From NCBI GenBank assembly GCA_001557505.1, contig LSAX01000002.1:3782001-3846000 (forward strand): a stretch of DNA of 64,000 bases, given 5' to 3'. The notes under the pieces are model-generated. The model ran no database searches, was not told the origin of the DNA, and saw only the letters and a list, made by a program, of their open reading frames with translations. The stretch's first letter is position 1, and each line of letters opens with the position of its first letter. A program made the translations under genes and the position numbers. Of the stretch, positions 32,208 through 43,774 are shown one piece after another. The DNA comes from Reticulascus tulasneorum (lineage: Eukaryota > Ascomycota > Sordariomycetes > Glomerellales > Reticulascaceae).

Positions 32208-34422
32208 TTATGGAACATGTACACACGTTCTGAATCAAGTGGGCCCCCGAAAACTGTTTGTGGTTCGACTGCTATTCCGCACATTGCCATGTTACCAGTA
32301 TAGATTAATCAGTCAAGTTCGAGAGTTCTCTTTCACACTTACTGCGTCTGTGTGTTTGCTTCCAGCACCGAACGGTGCTTTGCCTCCAATGCTAAGCTTG
32401 GCTCAACCAAGCAATCCCATATGTGAGGAGAATGACAGAACCGGTGGCAAGAGAGGGCACAAAGCTAGTTCACTGCTAGGGGAACCCTTCCGCATCTTAC
32501 GAGAAATAACCTTCTATCACTAGTCGCCGTTCCTGGGGGCGAGAACCCACATCTTTGACTTATAAGATTGGGTGCCTCCATGTCAGAAGCGCGCTAAACT
32601 AGGCTTGCTTGTTTCAGGGTTGCCCACCGTTTGGTTTCCTGTATATTGATTCTCCGGCTTGGTCACTGTCTGGGTTTAAACATTTAATTTGATTGACCTC
32701 ATACGCAGCATGTTTCTTGGTACAGGCGGCTCTGCGAGCTTCTTTGCACTCAATTCCAGAAGACCATCATCCTGTGTAAGGCTCCGCAACGACAGTCGCA
32801 AAATAGAACACCGGCAATAATAATATCTTCCGTCCTGTTACCACCAGCGCTAAAAGCCTCCCCATGCACGTGCTCTCGCCCAGGTAACCCGGCTTGGGGA
32901 CATGAGGTGTTTTTACCCTCGCTCATCTGATATTGCGAAATTTCGAGCGGAAAGGTGCAGGGCTTGAAGACTTGTAATTAGGAATCACGTTCGCCGAGGA
33001 GGACATCCCAGGTGGTGGCGGATTCGCTGGAAGCACAGTGCTGCGGGTGGCTTTACTGATCAGATCAGTGAGCCCAAGCGCGTGGGAAATGATGCACGTC
33101 AAGATGCAGGGGCCTCCTTGTAGTCGGGACCACTTCTAAATCTCTGTCCAGCTCAATTCTGCAGGCCAGCCTGGTAGAAAGAGGGCCATGTAAGAAATAA
33201 GAAAAATAATTGAAACACAGACGTGGCTCCGTCAATAGGATCGTTTCCTGACCCCTGAGCCGTCAGGGCTGGCATGTGATGTCGGGAAACCGACTGAAAT
33301 CTTTCGCTTGTCGGTGTGGCGTGGGGGATCTCCTTTTATCTCTCAGGCACTCTCCGAGTCCATGCAAAGAGCGGAGTGTATGGACGGGATTACGAATGTT
33401 AGTCAAGAACCTGATCAATTTCCGATATGCTATTTGATTTTTCATTCTCACTCTGCAGTTCTCCTGAGATGCTGGACCAAGCTCGTCCAGGGGCACGACA
33501 AAGCCGTGAGGCGCGGAGCTCCTGCAAGTATGCGATCATAGCTTCATGCGAGTAAGCCATATCATGGAGAGTGGCAGCGCTTAGACGAACCTTGGTTCAC
33601 GTCCACGAAAATCAAAGCAGAGTCGGGGCGCATCAACGTTAAGATCGCCTATTAAAGATCGTACCTGGGGTACTCAAGGGTGAATCTGTAAACGCCTGCC
33701 TCGTTATTCATGCGTTTCCCTCTCCTTAACGTCCTGTTGGTTGCCAAGACCAGACGAGTTTCAGAAGGCTGTTGGGTTGGGCGCCGGGCTAGACTGATTG
33801 ATGGGATGAACCAGGTCTGTCCTGTCGAATCAACGCCGCTTTCTGGGGTCGATTGGCTTCGGTTAGGCCCCCGAATTCGAAGGATGCCGGATTTGTGAGC
33901 CTGTTGGAGCTTTCTACGACTTGCCCATCTCGGGCTCGCCTCACAGCCCCTGAATAATATGTGGCCATATGCTGCAGTGAGCCAAAGTCGCTCCCAGCAC
34001 TTGAAACAGACTAACTGTGCATGCCGCTAAGCCAACTGCATGCAAAAGCCAGGGGATGGATGATGCATGCCCAACACCAACATTATTTTCCCTGTCGTCT
34101 TTTTGGGCTAGCCACAGCTAACTGGAAAATATATGGGTTCACTGAGATGGTGTTTATATAAGATGGGCTGCTCTGGGACGTCTAGATCTTGAGCCTCCTA
34201 CCACCACACCATCGACATCTGTCATTCTTTCAGTTCTCTTGTCGTAGAGTATCCGTTTCTCTGGCTGAGCCATTGTTCTGTCCTTTTTTCTCATCACACT
34301 CCTTCCAGTTGTTTTCAACCGTTATACATTCATTTTCACTCCTTTGGCCCAGAGCCTCAGATTTCGAGTTTTACCAAACCTCCATCTCCAGAAAGTTGCA
34401 CAAGTAGCTCTTGCTCGCCAAA
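32208..34422. other. Intergenic 2.2 kb
   Basis: No supported gene. A tRNA-like but defective stretch lies near 32520-32610 (see rejected items). The last 270 nt form the AA9 promoter with a TATA box and a pyrimidine-rich leader. Confidence 0.5.
34155..34162 (+). promoter_or_regulatory. TATA box (TATATAAG) upstream of the AA9 gene
   Basis: A TATATAAG element 261 nt upstream of the AA9 start codon, followed by a CT-rich stretch, consistent with a strongly inducible secreted-enzyme promoter. Confidence 0.5.
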
Positions 34423-35475
34423 ATGCGTTTCTCGGCAGCTCTCTCCGCAGTTGTCTTTGCAGGCACTGCGTACTCTCATTCGCGGATGATTAGCGTCTGG
34501 GTCAACGGCGTTGACCAGGGTGATGGCCGAAATGTCTACATCCGATCGCCCCCAGACAACAGTCCGGTCAAGGATCTGGCCAGCCCCAACCTTGTGTGCA
34601 ACGTGAACGGCGGGGTAGCTGTGAGCAGCTTTGCCAAAGCGGCTGCCGGTGACAAGCTCTCGTTCGAGTGGTACCACGACAACCGCAATGACGATATCAT
34701 CGCCGCCTCTCACGTGGGCCCCATCATCACCTACATCACTCCCTATACCGAGACCAACGGCGTCGGCGCCATCTGGACCAAGATCGCCGAAGACGGGTTT
34801 GACGGTAGCAAATGGGCCGTCGACAAGCTGATTGCCAACGGTGGCAAGGCTGATGTCACCATTCCTGCCGCACTGAAGGCTGGCAAGTACATCATTCGAC
34901 AGGAGATCATCGCTCACCATGAGTCTGACACGACCTTCGATGTGAACCCGGCCCGTGGAGCCCAGTTCTACCCCAGTTGTGTCCAGTTTGAGATTACCGG
35001 CTCCGGCTCCGCGGTCCCAAGCCAGGATTTTGACTTCAACACTGGCTACAAGTACTCGGACGCTGGCATTCACTTCAATGTCTACTCTAGTTTCTCCAGC
35101 TACTCTATCCCCGGCCCGGCTGTTGCAACCTTCGAGGGCGGCGACGAGCCTGAGGAATCACCGGTTGAAGCTCCTGTATCCTCTCCGGCCGCCCCCGCCA
35201 CGACCACTACCGCGGTAGCCGACCCAGCAGAGTCCACGCCTTCCCCTGTTTTCACAACCCTACCCGACTCGGCGCCGGCTGCCCCTACTACTGTGCCAAC
35301 CACTTCCGCTACTCTCTCAACGCTCTCGACTGTCGTTCGACCGAGCCCTACCAGCACTACGCTTCCCACCAAGCCCACCACTGGGCCAACCCCACCCGAC
35401 GATAAGCCAGACTGCAACCGGCCTCGCCATAAGCGTCCTCACCGACGTCACCGCCGTGCTAGTCACAAGGCTTAA
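34423..35475 (+). CDS. AA9 lytic polysaccharide monooxygenase with long Ser/Thr/Pro linker and basic tail
   Basis: 350 residues, no intron. The 18-residue signal peptide ends ...TAYS, leaving His19 as the mature N-terminus, the first ligand of the copper histidine brace. The AA9 core has the second-shell SHVGPIITYITPY (the second copper His is likely here), KYIIRQEIIAHH, and GAQFYPSCVQFEITG with the axial Tyr. AA9 enzymes cleave cellulose or hemicellulose oxidatively. After about residue 240 comes a Pro/Ser/Thr-rich linker of ~90 residues. In place of the expected CBM1 the protein ends in a strongly basic, His/Arg-rich tail (RPRHKRPHRRHRRASHK). Confidence 0.9.
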   Translation: MRFSAALSAVVFAGTAYSHSRMISVWVNGVDQGDGRNVYIRSPPDNSPVKDLASPNLVCNVNGGVAVSSFAKAAAGDKLSFEWYHDNRNDDIIAASHVGPIITYITPYTETNGVGAIWTKIAEDGFDGSKWAVDKLIANGGKADVTIPAALKAGKYIIRQEIIAHHESDTTFDVNPARGAQFYPSCVQFEITGSGSAVPSQDFDFNTGYKYSDAGIHFNVYSSFSSYSIPGPAVATFEGGDEPEESPVEAPVSSPAAPATTTTAVADPAESTPSPVFTTLPDSAPAAPTTVPTTSATLSTLSTVVRPSPTSTTLPTKPTTGPTPPDDKPDCNRPRHKRPHRRHRRASHKA

Positions 35476-35938
35476 GGGTCTCTTCTCCGCGCCTAGGATC
35501 AGAGTTGCTCTTCAATATCTGGTTATTGGATCGGCAAAAGGATTCAGATTGGTTCGCTGCTCAGATAGTGGTGGGATCAAACGCAAATTTCTCTTCAAGG
35601 TGCATCTGGAGTTCCGGTGTGTCCGCCGTGGCTAGGCAAGACTTGGCCAGGCTGTTTTAGAGAAGGCCCCCTTTTCAGATGGGGATTTGAAAGTTATTCC
35701 ATTCTTGTAGAAATTAGCTTTTTAGAACAATGTTACATACACATTTTGACTCAATCATCTACAAGACATGGCGTATAGTGATAGCGGCCCTGCGAAAGTA
35801 ACATTTACTCGAAGTGGCATTATACCGTAGGAGGCGGGAACGTTGGCTTTAAGCTTCTTAATTTCGGTTCAGCCATTGTGCTGCCGACGCATGGGTAATT
35901 CCATAAGGGCCACAGCACTACTCTGCAATATATGTGCG
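35476..35938. other. Intergenic, no gene seen
   Basis: 3' regions of the convergent AA9 and GH78 genes. Confidence 0.5.
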
Positions 35939-38701
35939 CTACTGTGCAGGGACATGAAATGTATGCACGCCAGATCCCACCTCGGATTCCTCCCCATTTG
36001 GCAGCGTAACAGTCGCCCTTGTATTCGGCGGGACCGTCACTTCTAACCGGAAACCACCGTCGAGCCACCACCGTGACTTGGCCGTACCGTAGCCACTAAT
36101 ATATGTTGTCTCAGCACTCGTGATTTGCCCGCCCGGAACCGGTGCGACTGCAATCTTCTTCCAGCCGGGCTCAGCGGGAGCGAGACCTCCAATGGTCTGG
36201 TGCATCCAGGAAGCTACTGCCCCAAAGGCGTAGTGGTTGAAGCTTGTCATCGATCCCGTGTTGACCTTTCCATCGGGCATCATACTATCCCAACGCTCCC
36301 ATGTGGTCGTTCCGTTCATGACAACCTGATACAGCCATGATGGGACTTTCGTTTGGAGAAGCATGCTGTAAAAGTCCTCTACGGCGTTAATTTTTCGCAG
36401 TGCGGGGCCTAGGGCGGGAGTACCGGCGAAACCGGTTCCAACAAGGTAGTTATTCTCAGCCACTATTTGTCGGAGCGTTTCACCGGCGGAGGCTTCGACG
36501 TCCTCGTCAAAGATATCAAAATGCAGGCCGAGGGCATAAGCAGTCTGTGTTCGGTTGGCCATGTTGCCGTTCTGAATCCAAGCGTCACGGAATGCCCCTC
36601 GTAGCTCGTTGCTCTGTTCCCGGTATGTCTGGGCCTCGCACTTCTTCCCGATGCCCCAAGCTATGTCTGCGAGCAAACCTGTCATGCCAATCAGGTATGC
36701 ATCCGCAACCAAGTGTGATGCTGTTGTTGCTCGTCCCGCATCCTCTGGCGGTGCTAGCGGATCAAGCCAGTCTCCAAACTGGAAGGTTGAGCGGTCCCAT
36801 AGGCCGACTGCGTTGCGAGCGATGCCTTTGTCAATCCAGCCTTGCGCCTGAGGAAACTGCTCTTCTAGCATTCCAACATCGCCATAAGCCATCCAGAGGT
36901 TGTAGGGACCTCCAACCGCAACATCGCCCCATACAGCCACTGGAACCTCAGGATGCTGGCCCTCGGACACGCCCTCGGGCGGTATAATGGGCACGATGAA
37001 AGGCACCACCATCTTTTCGTTGATCTGCATGTCATTCCAGATGTCTTTATGCCACCCCCGCCAGAAACCTGCTGCGTTATAGAGATAGTTAGAAGTCGGG
37101 CCGAATACATGGGCATCCCCGGTCCAGCCGGCTCGTTCGTCCCGCTGCGGGCAGTCTGTTGGGACCGATAAAAAGTTGCCTTTCATCGACCAACGGACAT
37201 TATCGTGGAACTTGTTCAGTAGCGGATTTGAGCTCTGAAACCAGCCGGTCTGCTCCATATCACTATATATCACCACCGCAGTGATAGTATCCGCGTTCAG
37301 TGGCACGCCTTCCGGCCAGCCGTCCACTTGAGCGTAGCGAAAGCCGTGATATGTAAATCGCGGCTCCCAGGTCTGTTCTCCATTGCCGTGAAGAGTAAGT
37401 GTATCGAGCGCTTTAGCACTGCGCAACGGTCCTAGCGAAAGCTCGCCATTTTCCAAGACCTCGGCATGCCGCAGGGTAATTGTCGTACCAGCCGGTCCGT
37501 CGACTGTCAGTCTCAACCAACCAACGAGATTCTGGCCGAAATCAACCAAAGTCTTTCCGGACGGCGATTTAAATACTTGCTCGAGTTTCCGCTCCTCAAG
37601 CTTTCGTATTGGCGGTCCATCTGGCGGGCTAAGTTTACCCTTGAGAGGAGGTAGTGTCTTGACTGGAACCCATCCGCTCTCATTTTGGAACGACGGGGTT
37701 GACCAGCCCTCCATCTCGGCTTCGATCCTCGAGTCGTACTTTTCGCCATCGTAAATCTGTGAGTCTAGGATCGGGCCGGTGTTAGCGCGCCATGAGAGAT
37801 CGGTCGGAACCTTGACAGTTGTGCCATCCTCAAGCGTCACGAGTAGCAATGATAAAGCGCCGATGGTGTCGCCGTAAAAGTTTCGATCTTTCGGGCTCGG
37901 AAACGTGAAGTATCTTCCAGCGAACCATCCTTCGCCAACGCTGATGCCGATAGCGTTGTTGCCACTTGTTAGGAGGTCAGTGACGTCGTATGTGTCATAG
38001 ACATGCCGATGGTTGTAGGATTGCCAGCCGGGCGCGAGAACATGATCTCCAACGCGTTTTCCATTAATCTCGGCTTCGTAAAGTCCCAGAGCGGTTATAT
38101 AAAGCCGGGCAGATTTGATGGCGGATTGCACAGAAAACTGCTTCCGGAAGTGAATGGGTTGCTTTGGCGCCCAAATGTCGAAATTACGATCAGCTGCAAT
38201 CGGCGCTGCTTCCGACCACTCGTTGTTCAGGAGGCCGGTCTCGACAGTCACCCAGTCGGACCAAGGCGTGGATGGGTTGCCGGCCTGGCCGTGGGCTCTG
38301 GCGCGGACTGTGGCTTGCTCCCGCGACCCAAGAGGAGTGGCTGGCCAAGGGACGAAGAGCGAGTCAGAGGAGTTGACGGTGAAGACGCTCGGTGAGCCTC
38401 CTCGAGTGATCTCAAGGTCATAGGCGGATTGCTCCCAGTTCAAAGCATTGCCTCCAAAGCGCCAGGAGACCCGTGGCTCGGACTCGCCAATCCCCAGAGC
38501 CTGTCGGTGATGCTCGAAAGACACCTTCGAGATGGACACTGCCATGGCAACTTGAGAGCCTATGAAAACGTGCGCAATATTCTTAGCTGAAGCGCGCTCA
38601 TAGTTTGCAATCATCACAGTGGTCTGGATGAACAAGATGGCAAGAGCTATAAGTATACAAGAACGGTGGCTGTACACCTTCATCAGCAGGCTCTCGGCCA
38701 T
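35939..38701 (-). CDS. Alpha-L-rhamnosidase, GH78
   Basis: Releases terminal alpha-L-rhamnose from rhamnogalacturonan, flavonoids and saponins. One exon. From the ATG at 38701 it is 920 residues. Domains in order: N-terminal hydrophobic segment, fibronectin-like region from VSFEHHRQALGIG, the Bac_rhamnosid_N region (ARLYITALGLYEAEINGKRVGDHVLAPGW), the (alpha/alpha)6 catalytic domain with PTDCPQRDERAGWTGDAHVF (general acid Asp/Glu cluster), and a C-terminal beta domain ending GSGVHTFHVPA. Start is ambiguous: 38701 or 38683 gives a signal peptide/anchor (SCILIALAILFIQTTVMIA), while 38545 (MAVSIS...) gives a cytosolic form. Confidence 0.9.
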   Translation of the reverse strand: MAESLLMKVYSHRSCILIALAILFIQTTVMIANYERASAKNIAHVFIGSQVAMAVSISKVSFEHHRQALGIGESEPRVSWRFGGNALNWEQSAYDLEITRGGSPSVFTVNSSDSLFVPWPATPLGSREQATVRARAHGQAGNPSTPWSDWVTVETGLLNNEWSEAAPIAADRNFDIWAPKQPIHFRKQFSVQSAIKSARLYITALGLYEAEINGKRVGDHVLAPGWQSYNHRHVYDTYDVTDLLTSGNNAIGISVGEGWFAGRYFTFPSPKDRNFYGDTIGALSLLLVTLEDGTTVKVPTDLSWRANTGPILDSQIYDGEKYDSRIEAEMEGWSTPSFQNESGWVPVKTLPPLKGKLSPPDGPPIRKLEERKLEQVFKSPSGKTLVDFGQNLVGWLRLTVDGPAGTTITLRHAEVLENGELSLGPLRSAKALDTLTLHGNGEQTWEPRFTYHGFRYAQVDGWPEGVPLNADTITAVVIYSDMEQTGWFQSSNPLLNKFHDNVRWSMKGNFLSVPTDCPQRDERAGWTGDAHVFGPTSNYLYNAAGFWRGWHKDIWNDMQINEKMVVPFIVPIIPPEGVSEGQHPEVPVAVWGDVAVGGPYNLWMAYGDVGMLEEQFPQAQGWIDKGIARNAVGLWDRSTFQFGDWLDPLAPPEDAGRATTASHLVADAYLIGMTGLLADIAWGIGKKCEAQTYREQSNELRGAFRDAWIQNGNMANRTQTAYALGLHFDIFDEDVEASAGETLRQIVAENNYLVGTGFAGTPALGPALRKINAVEDFYSMLLQTKVPSWLYQVVMNGTTTWERWDSMMPDGKVNTGSMTSFNHYAFGAVASWMHQTIGGLAPAEPGWKKIAVAPVPGGQITSAETTYISGYGTAKSRWWLDGGFRLEVTVPPNTRATVTLPNGEESEVGSGVHTFHVPAQ

Positions 38702-40056
38702 CGTTAACCCGTAGTAGCTGTGGGACTTGGCTTCCCGGAGGCAATTAAGTCGTACTCGTAGTTTCTTCAATTAACAGTTAGGATTGCAATAGTTCTAATT
38801 ATGCCAGGGGCTGGAGCATTGGGAGGATTCAGCCAGGGTTGTGTTCCTGATATTCGCGGGGAACCCCTGCTGGCGTCTCGGCACGGGGTTGCAGTGTCTG
38901 CGCAGGCAGCCCACTAGAAGCCATCAATGTCTCCAGTCATGGTGTCATGTACCTTCTCAGAAGAATTAGAGAGCCACGGAGGAGCGCATGAGTTCGGATG
39001 GTACAAGGCATCGGGCTCGGGAGAGTTGTTGGGGTGCAGAAGCGGGGGAACGAGGAGACATTGTGACGATCCCGTCCTCCCTAGTTATTGCGCATACCCC
39101 GCCATTCCCGAGATATTTCCTCTTCCGGCAGCTCGAATAAGCTATGGAATACGAGCCAACTTGTGGTTTGTGCTTAGTTCAGAGATTGACAAGTAATCAT
39201 GTCCGATGCTTTCCTCTGCCAAGCTTCAACGTTGCCTTCGGGGCCTACTGTCACGAGGAGGGGGCCGATCGAGGGGCTACCAAGGATGGGGATCATTCAA
39301 TCTACGATCTATATGTGTGGCATGCCGTGCCGTAGTCTCGTTCTATTTGCTGTGTTGATCAATGGATTTATTTGGAGTAATGCGTAAGCTTGCGTTTCCG
39401 GTGAGGATGGGGGCTGAGGGCACCGCCGGGCAGACATCCACTTACGGCTCTTCGTAAAACTCTCTGACCAGTAATTCTTTCAAGGTCCGCTTCTGATTAG
39501 AAACATATATAGCATAACACCAGCATATCCATGCGCTCCTCCATCCACTGTCCCCTAGATGTCGTGCAGATGTGTGGTTCAGTACACTCATCTTACCGCC
39601 AAGAAACCCCAACTTGGGCCTGTCTGCAGGCTTGCATGCCAAGTATAAGCCGCAAGGGGCACTCCCGCCGGATGAGCATTGAGCTGAGCAGCCGAACAGC
39701 TGCGCAGAATGATTCCTGATATGGTAGTCTTGATTCTCGTCGATAACTTCCTTTGAACATGATGGCTACGTGAGTCTTCTGAGAACCACTAGTTCTTTGA
39801 ATGAACCAATGATGAGGCGTACTTTCAAAGAGGCCTCTAGCGCCACGTCATTCTTCGGATTCTATCCGAGCAATGCGAATACCTTTTGCTCAGCTGAAAC
39901 TTGGGTGGTGAATCGCGCTGATATATCTCCGACGCCAGTCTTGGCATATATAAAAGTCAAATCGCTGATAATTGGGATTCATTCAGAAGGCATCGTATTT
40001 CGCTTTGATCCTTGGCATCCTGTCGTCCCCTATATCGATCACTTGCCCAGAGAACG
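38702..40056. other. Intergenic 1.35 kb
   Basis: Divergent promoters of GH78 and the FAD monooxygenase. Short frames only, none with coding signs. Confidence 0.5.
39947..39954 (+). promoter_or_regulatory. TATA box (TATATAAA) of the FAD monooxygenase
   Basis: A consensus TATATAAA 103 nt upstream of the ATG at 40057. Confidence 0.6.
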
Positions 40057-41378
40057 ATGCACGTACTTATCATCGGCGCTGGCCCCGCAGGGTTAGCCAC
40101 AGCCCTAGCTCTCAACCAACAATCCACTGCCACTCTTCCTATCCAGATTACTGTCCTCGAACTTAGAGGAACAGTACAGACCCTTGGCGGAGCTGTCAAT
40201 CTGACCCCACTCGCCCTCCGCTACCTCGACTCTCTCGGCGTCGGGGAGCGACTCCGGCCACTCGGCGTGAAAGTCGGCTCCATACAATTAGTCTCCCTAA
40301 GGACTGGGCGCACATTGGGAAATCTTTGGCCTGATGCCGATGCGATCCGTGTGCAACGGCACGATGTCGTACAGACTATGATGCATGCCGTCCAGGCGTT
40401 GCCTGCTGGGCGGGTGAGTGTTCGTTTTGGCATCAAGGTCGAGAGCATCGAAGAATATGGCAGCCCGGATGGCGATGGAGGTGTAAAGGTTCATTTCAAA
40501 GAGAGCAACAGTGGTAAGCAGGAAGAGGTGAAGTGTGACGTCCTCCTTGGCTGCGATGGCCTACATTCCATTGTGCGGGGAACAGTCGTGGAACCAGGTC
40601 GAGGGGAGGTATACTCGGGGAAGGCGACGGCGTACGGCTATGTCCGCGCCGCGTCGCCAGGAGATGCGGATCTTACGCTCGCGAATGGTGGGCCTACACT
40701 GAAGGACTCGACATTAGTTACTGCTCAGCGCGGTTCATTCTTGATGTCCTTTTTCGAACCATCGCGAGAACACATATTTCTGGCGTCAGTCTCTAGTGAG
40801 AAGGAGCAGCCGGACGCGAGAGAGGGATGGAAGGCTATGGGCGCGGACAAGGAAGCGATAAAACTTAGAATCGCACAACAGTTTCAAGGTGGGAAGCTGA
40901 AGGGCCTAGACCAGCTTTTACATAGGTGTGAGGATTGGTTCTTCTACCCTGTCTACATGCTTCCCCCCGATGGGATCTGGAGCAAAGGGAGAGTGCTACT
41001 GCTAGGAGACGCCGCACATGCGGTATGTATAAGATACCTCGGATTCGAGCTAGTGCACGGCTAACACAATCACAGATGCCTCCGCAGGGCGAGAGCACTG
41101 GCGTTGCGATTGAAGACGGCGTCCTCTTCGCCCATGTATTCAGCCGCCTAGAGTCGAGGACCGTCCCGGAGATGTTTGCGGACTACGAGTCGCTGCGGAG
41201 AGCAGACATCAGGAAGGTATATGCCGACACCATGTTCCGCTGGGATGGTGCCGGCGGTTCCAGTTGGGCTTGGAGCATTGTCATGGAGTGGATCTCGGGG
41301 ATTTACATCACGATGATGAACAGGGGACATAAAGACCACTTTGCAAGAGACGTCAGGAAGTTTCAATTACCGTCTTGA
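40057..41378 (+). CDS. FAD-dependent aromatic hydroxylase/monooxygenase
   Basis: Model join(40057..41022,41076..41378), 422 residues; intron 41023-41075 (GTATGT, CTAAC, CACAG). Group A flavoprotein monooxygenase with the GAGPAGLATALAL dinucleotide fold at the N-terminus, the DVLLGCDGLHSIVR (DG) motif and RVLLLGDAAHA (GD) motif. The last is followed directly, across the intron, by MPPQGESTGVAIEDG. It hydroxylates an aromatic or polyketide-type substrate using NAD(P)H and O2; the substrate is unknown. Convergent with the BBE-like oxidase gene, 131 nt apart. Confidence 0.9.
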
Positions 41379-41509
41379 TAGATGTCTAAGCGTAACTCCG
41401 GCATGACCAAAGTCAGTACAAGATTATTTGTTCCCTGGAAGGTTCGTTATAAGCTAGAACCGGTATCGCTGCTCGGCTGGTATTTATTTCAAAGAATGCG
41501 CCCTTCAAA

Positions 41510-43774
41510 TTAAACAACCCGACACAATCTACCATTCTGCGTTGGGATATAAGGTAACTGGTCGGTGACATGCCAATCTTCAGACCCAACCCCCTGTGGC
41601 GCATAAAATAGCCCGTACGGATCATACTTCCTCTTCAGATCGTAGATCCTCCCATAATTGTCCCCATAGAAACTCTGCTGGAAGTTTGGCTCGTTGATAT
41701 CCGCCTCTGACATGTAGGCTCCCGCACCTGGCGACACCTTCCTCCATCTCTGCATCCAATCCTCCGTCATGGTTTTGCTAGCCGCAGTAATCGCAGCATC
41801 AGTAGCATCCGCAGCCCATGATCCAGCTAGGATGAAGTGGCTGGCCGCCTTGCGCCACGCAGGATTTACTGAGTTGTTCTGATTTGCGAGTGAGTTCGCC
41901 GCAGCCGCTGTGTTGTATCCGATCAGAATTCCACCTTGCTCAAGCGCATAACTAACCGCTGCAAGAGTCTCATTGAGCTTGGCAGGGTTGGAAAAGTTCT
42001 CGCGTGGAAAGAGTCGGCTGGCAGCGTGGCCCGTGGTACTGCCTACAACTTCGGGCGGGAAAGTAGCGTTCACGGCGGCGGAGTAGGTTGCGTATTCGAC
42101 GTACTCAGGCGTTACCAAGATGCCAAGGTCCGCAAGGTCCTCAAGATACGGTGACACGACCTTGTCGAGCTCGTTCCGGGTCATATTTCCACCCCAGAAT
42201 GGGTTGTGGGTGAAAACAAACCCTCCAGACCCATTTGGAACAATATTGAAATAGCCAAAAGCTCCTTTGTCTAGGAACTCGGCAAAGCGTGACATGTAAG
42301 CTTTTACACCTGCCCAAAACATGTCCGCATCCAGGCCTGAGCCTATTGCGTAGCTGAAGGTCATTGTTGTCACTGGTATCTTAGGATACGCAATGACTAC
42401 AATCGACGTGACTACGCCATACGTGCCTTTGGTTGTGTTGTCAGCAGTTAAACTACAAGGAGTAGCAGTGCACTTACTCCCTCCGCTGCCACGCAGCGCC
42501 CAATACAGGTCTGGATACGATTCTTCATTGACGCTTGCGTATTTGCCATTGGGAAGTACAACTTCCATGGACAGGACCTATAATAAACTGCATGTGAATG
42601 ATGCTTTGGACATGTTAGGAACAAAGATCTCACCTGGTCTGCACCCAATCCAGCGATAGGGTTCATAGGGCCGTTGCCTCCTCCAGAAAAGTAACCTCCA
42701 GCGAGGCCGACAGTCTGCGAGAGCATTGAGATTAGTGAGTTTGGCAAAGAGTAGTGTCGGTTCTCACTTACTCGACAAACTCCCCCCACTACAGTCACGT
42801 TGTTCTCCTCAGCTGCTTGGTATATATCAGCTGTCCAGGCACCGCTACCAATCTTGAAAGCAGGACCACTATACGAGCCGTGAACGTAGTCCTGCAAGAA
42901 CCTGATATCGTTGAGCCTGTGAGTCCAGATTGAGAGAGCCCCAGCGCCGATGCCCTTATCTGCAAAATCGTGACCAGTGTTTTTCACAACCAGACGAATA
43001 TCGGTGTTCCTAGCAAAATTAACAGCCAATTGAATCTGGGCGACATTCATTGCCGCTATCGAGTAAGACGCGTAGCCACCCAGCGTGCAAGTGGTATTGC
43101 GATTCGTGAGCGAGGGCGGAAGACAGGTCTGTCCTTGGTATAGTGGCCATTGATTTGAAGAGGGGTCATTCGCGCTACAGGATGTTCAGTAGGACTCATA
43201 ATCCAGCTCTTTGGTTGCTTACTGGAGATGCGGATCACTCCAGGTGTTCGTGATAGTCGCACATTCAGTCGCGTTGTACTCTGGCCATTCTTTGTAGCAC
43301 GGTGCGGCAAGGGGGACAGTTTTGATCAGCGCACCGCCGGACAAAAGATTGAGAGACTTCCATGAGATGGGGGAGGGCCAATCGGCATCGCCAGGAAACA
43401 CTTTGCACCGACAGACAGACAACTCGGTATGGGATGTCGGGAAGTTGAATAATGCAACATCGGTTTGTCCCAGGTTCGTAAGGTTAGCTAGGATAGCCTC
43501 AGTGAGTTGGACGCGTTCCCATTCGAAGAGACCAGCCCCGAATTTTGTTGATGACACGGGCAACAAAACGGCTGCGGGAGCCATATTCGCAGGATTTGCA
43601 TCTTGTATGCGGATGTTAGAGCTCATATACACAAAAATGGGGTTGTCCGCCTGCATCCTGACAGACCAACTCACCAACCGTATTATAACCATGTCTAATA
43701 TCTTGGCTAGTTGTCGGTCCGACGAGGTAGGCAACGGCCAGTAGCAGAATACTGAGCGGCATACTGAAGTTCAT
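41510..43774 (-). CDS. Secreted FAD-linked oxidase, berberine-bridge-enzyme-like
   Basis: Model complement(join(41510..42426,42478..42577,42634..42714,42772..43174,43223..43601,43675..43774)), 659 residues, all phases consistent. Signal peptide (MPLSILLLAVAYLVGPTTS), an extra ~60-residue N-terminal segment, then CRCKVFPGDADWPS, the PP-loop region TLGGYASYSIAAMNVAQIQLAV, LVVKNTGHDF (flavin-linked His environment), GGVCRTVGLAGGYFSGGGNGP (with a Cys at the second possible flavin link), and a BBE C-terminus near DLKRKYDPYGLFYAPQGVGSEDW. Oxidises sugars or secondary metabolites with O2. Intron 42427-42477 is 51 nt and stop-free. Confidence 0.91.

Noticed and set aside
32520..32610. tRNA- or SINE-like stretch on the minus strand, with an A-box-like TAGTTTAGCGC and a GGTTCTCGCCC resembling a B box
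   Set aside because: The T-loop lacks the required purine-A after TTC, the acceptor stem does not pair, and no T33-anticodon loop forms. At most a decayed remnant.
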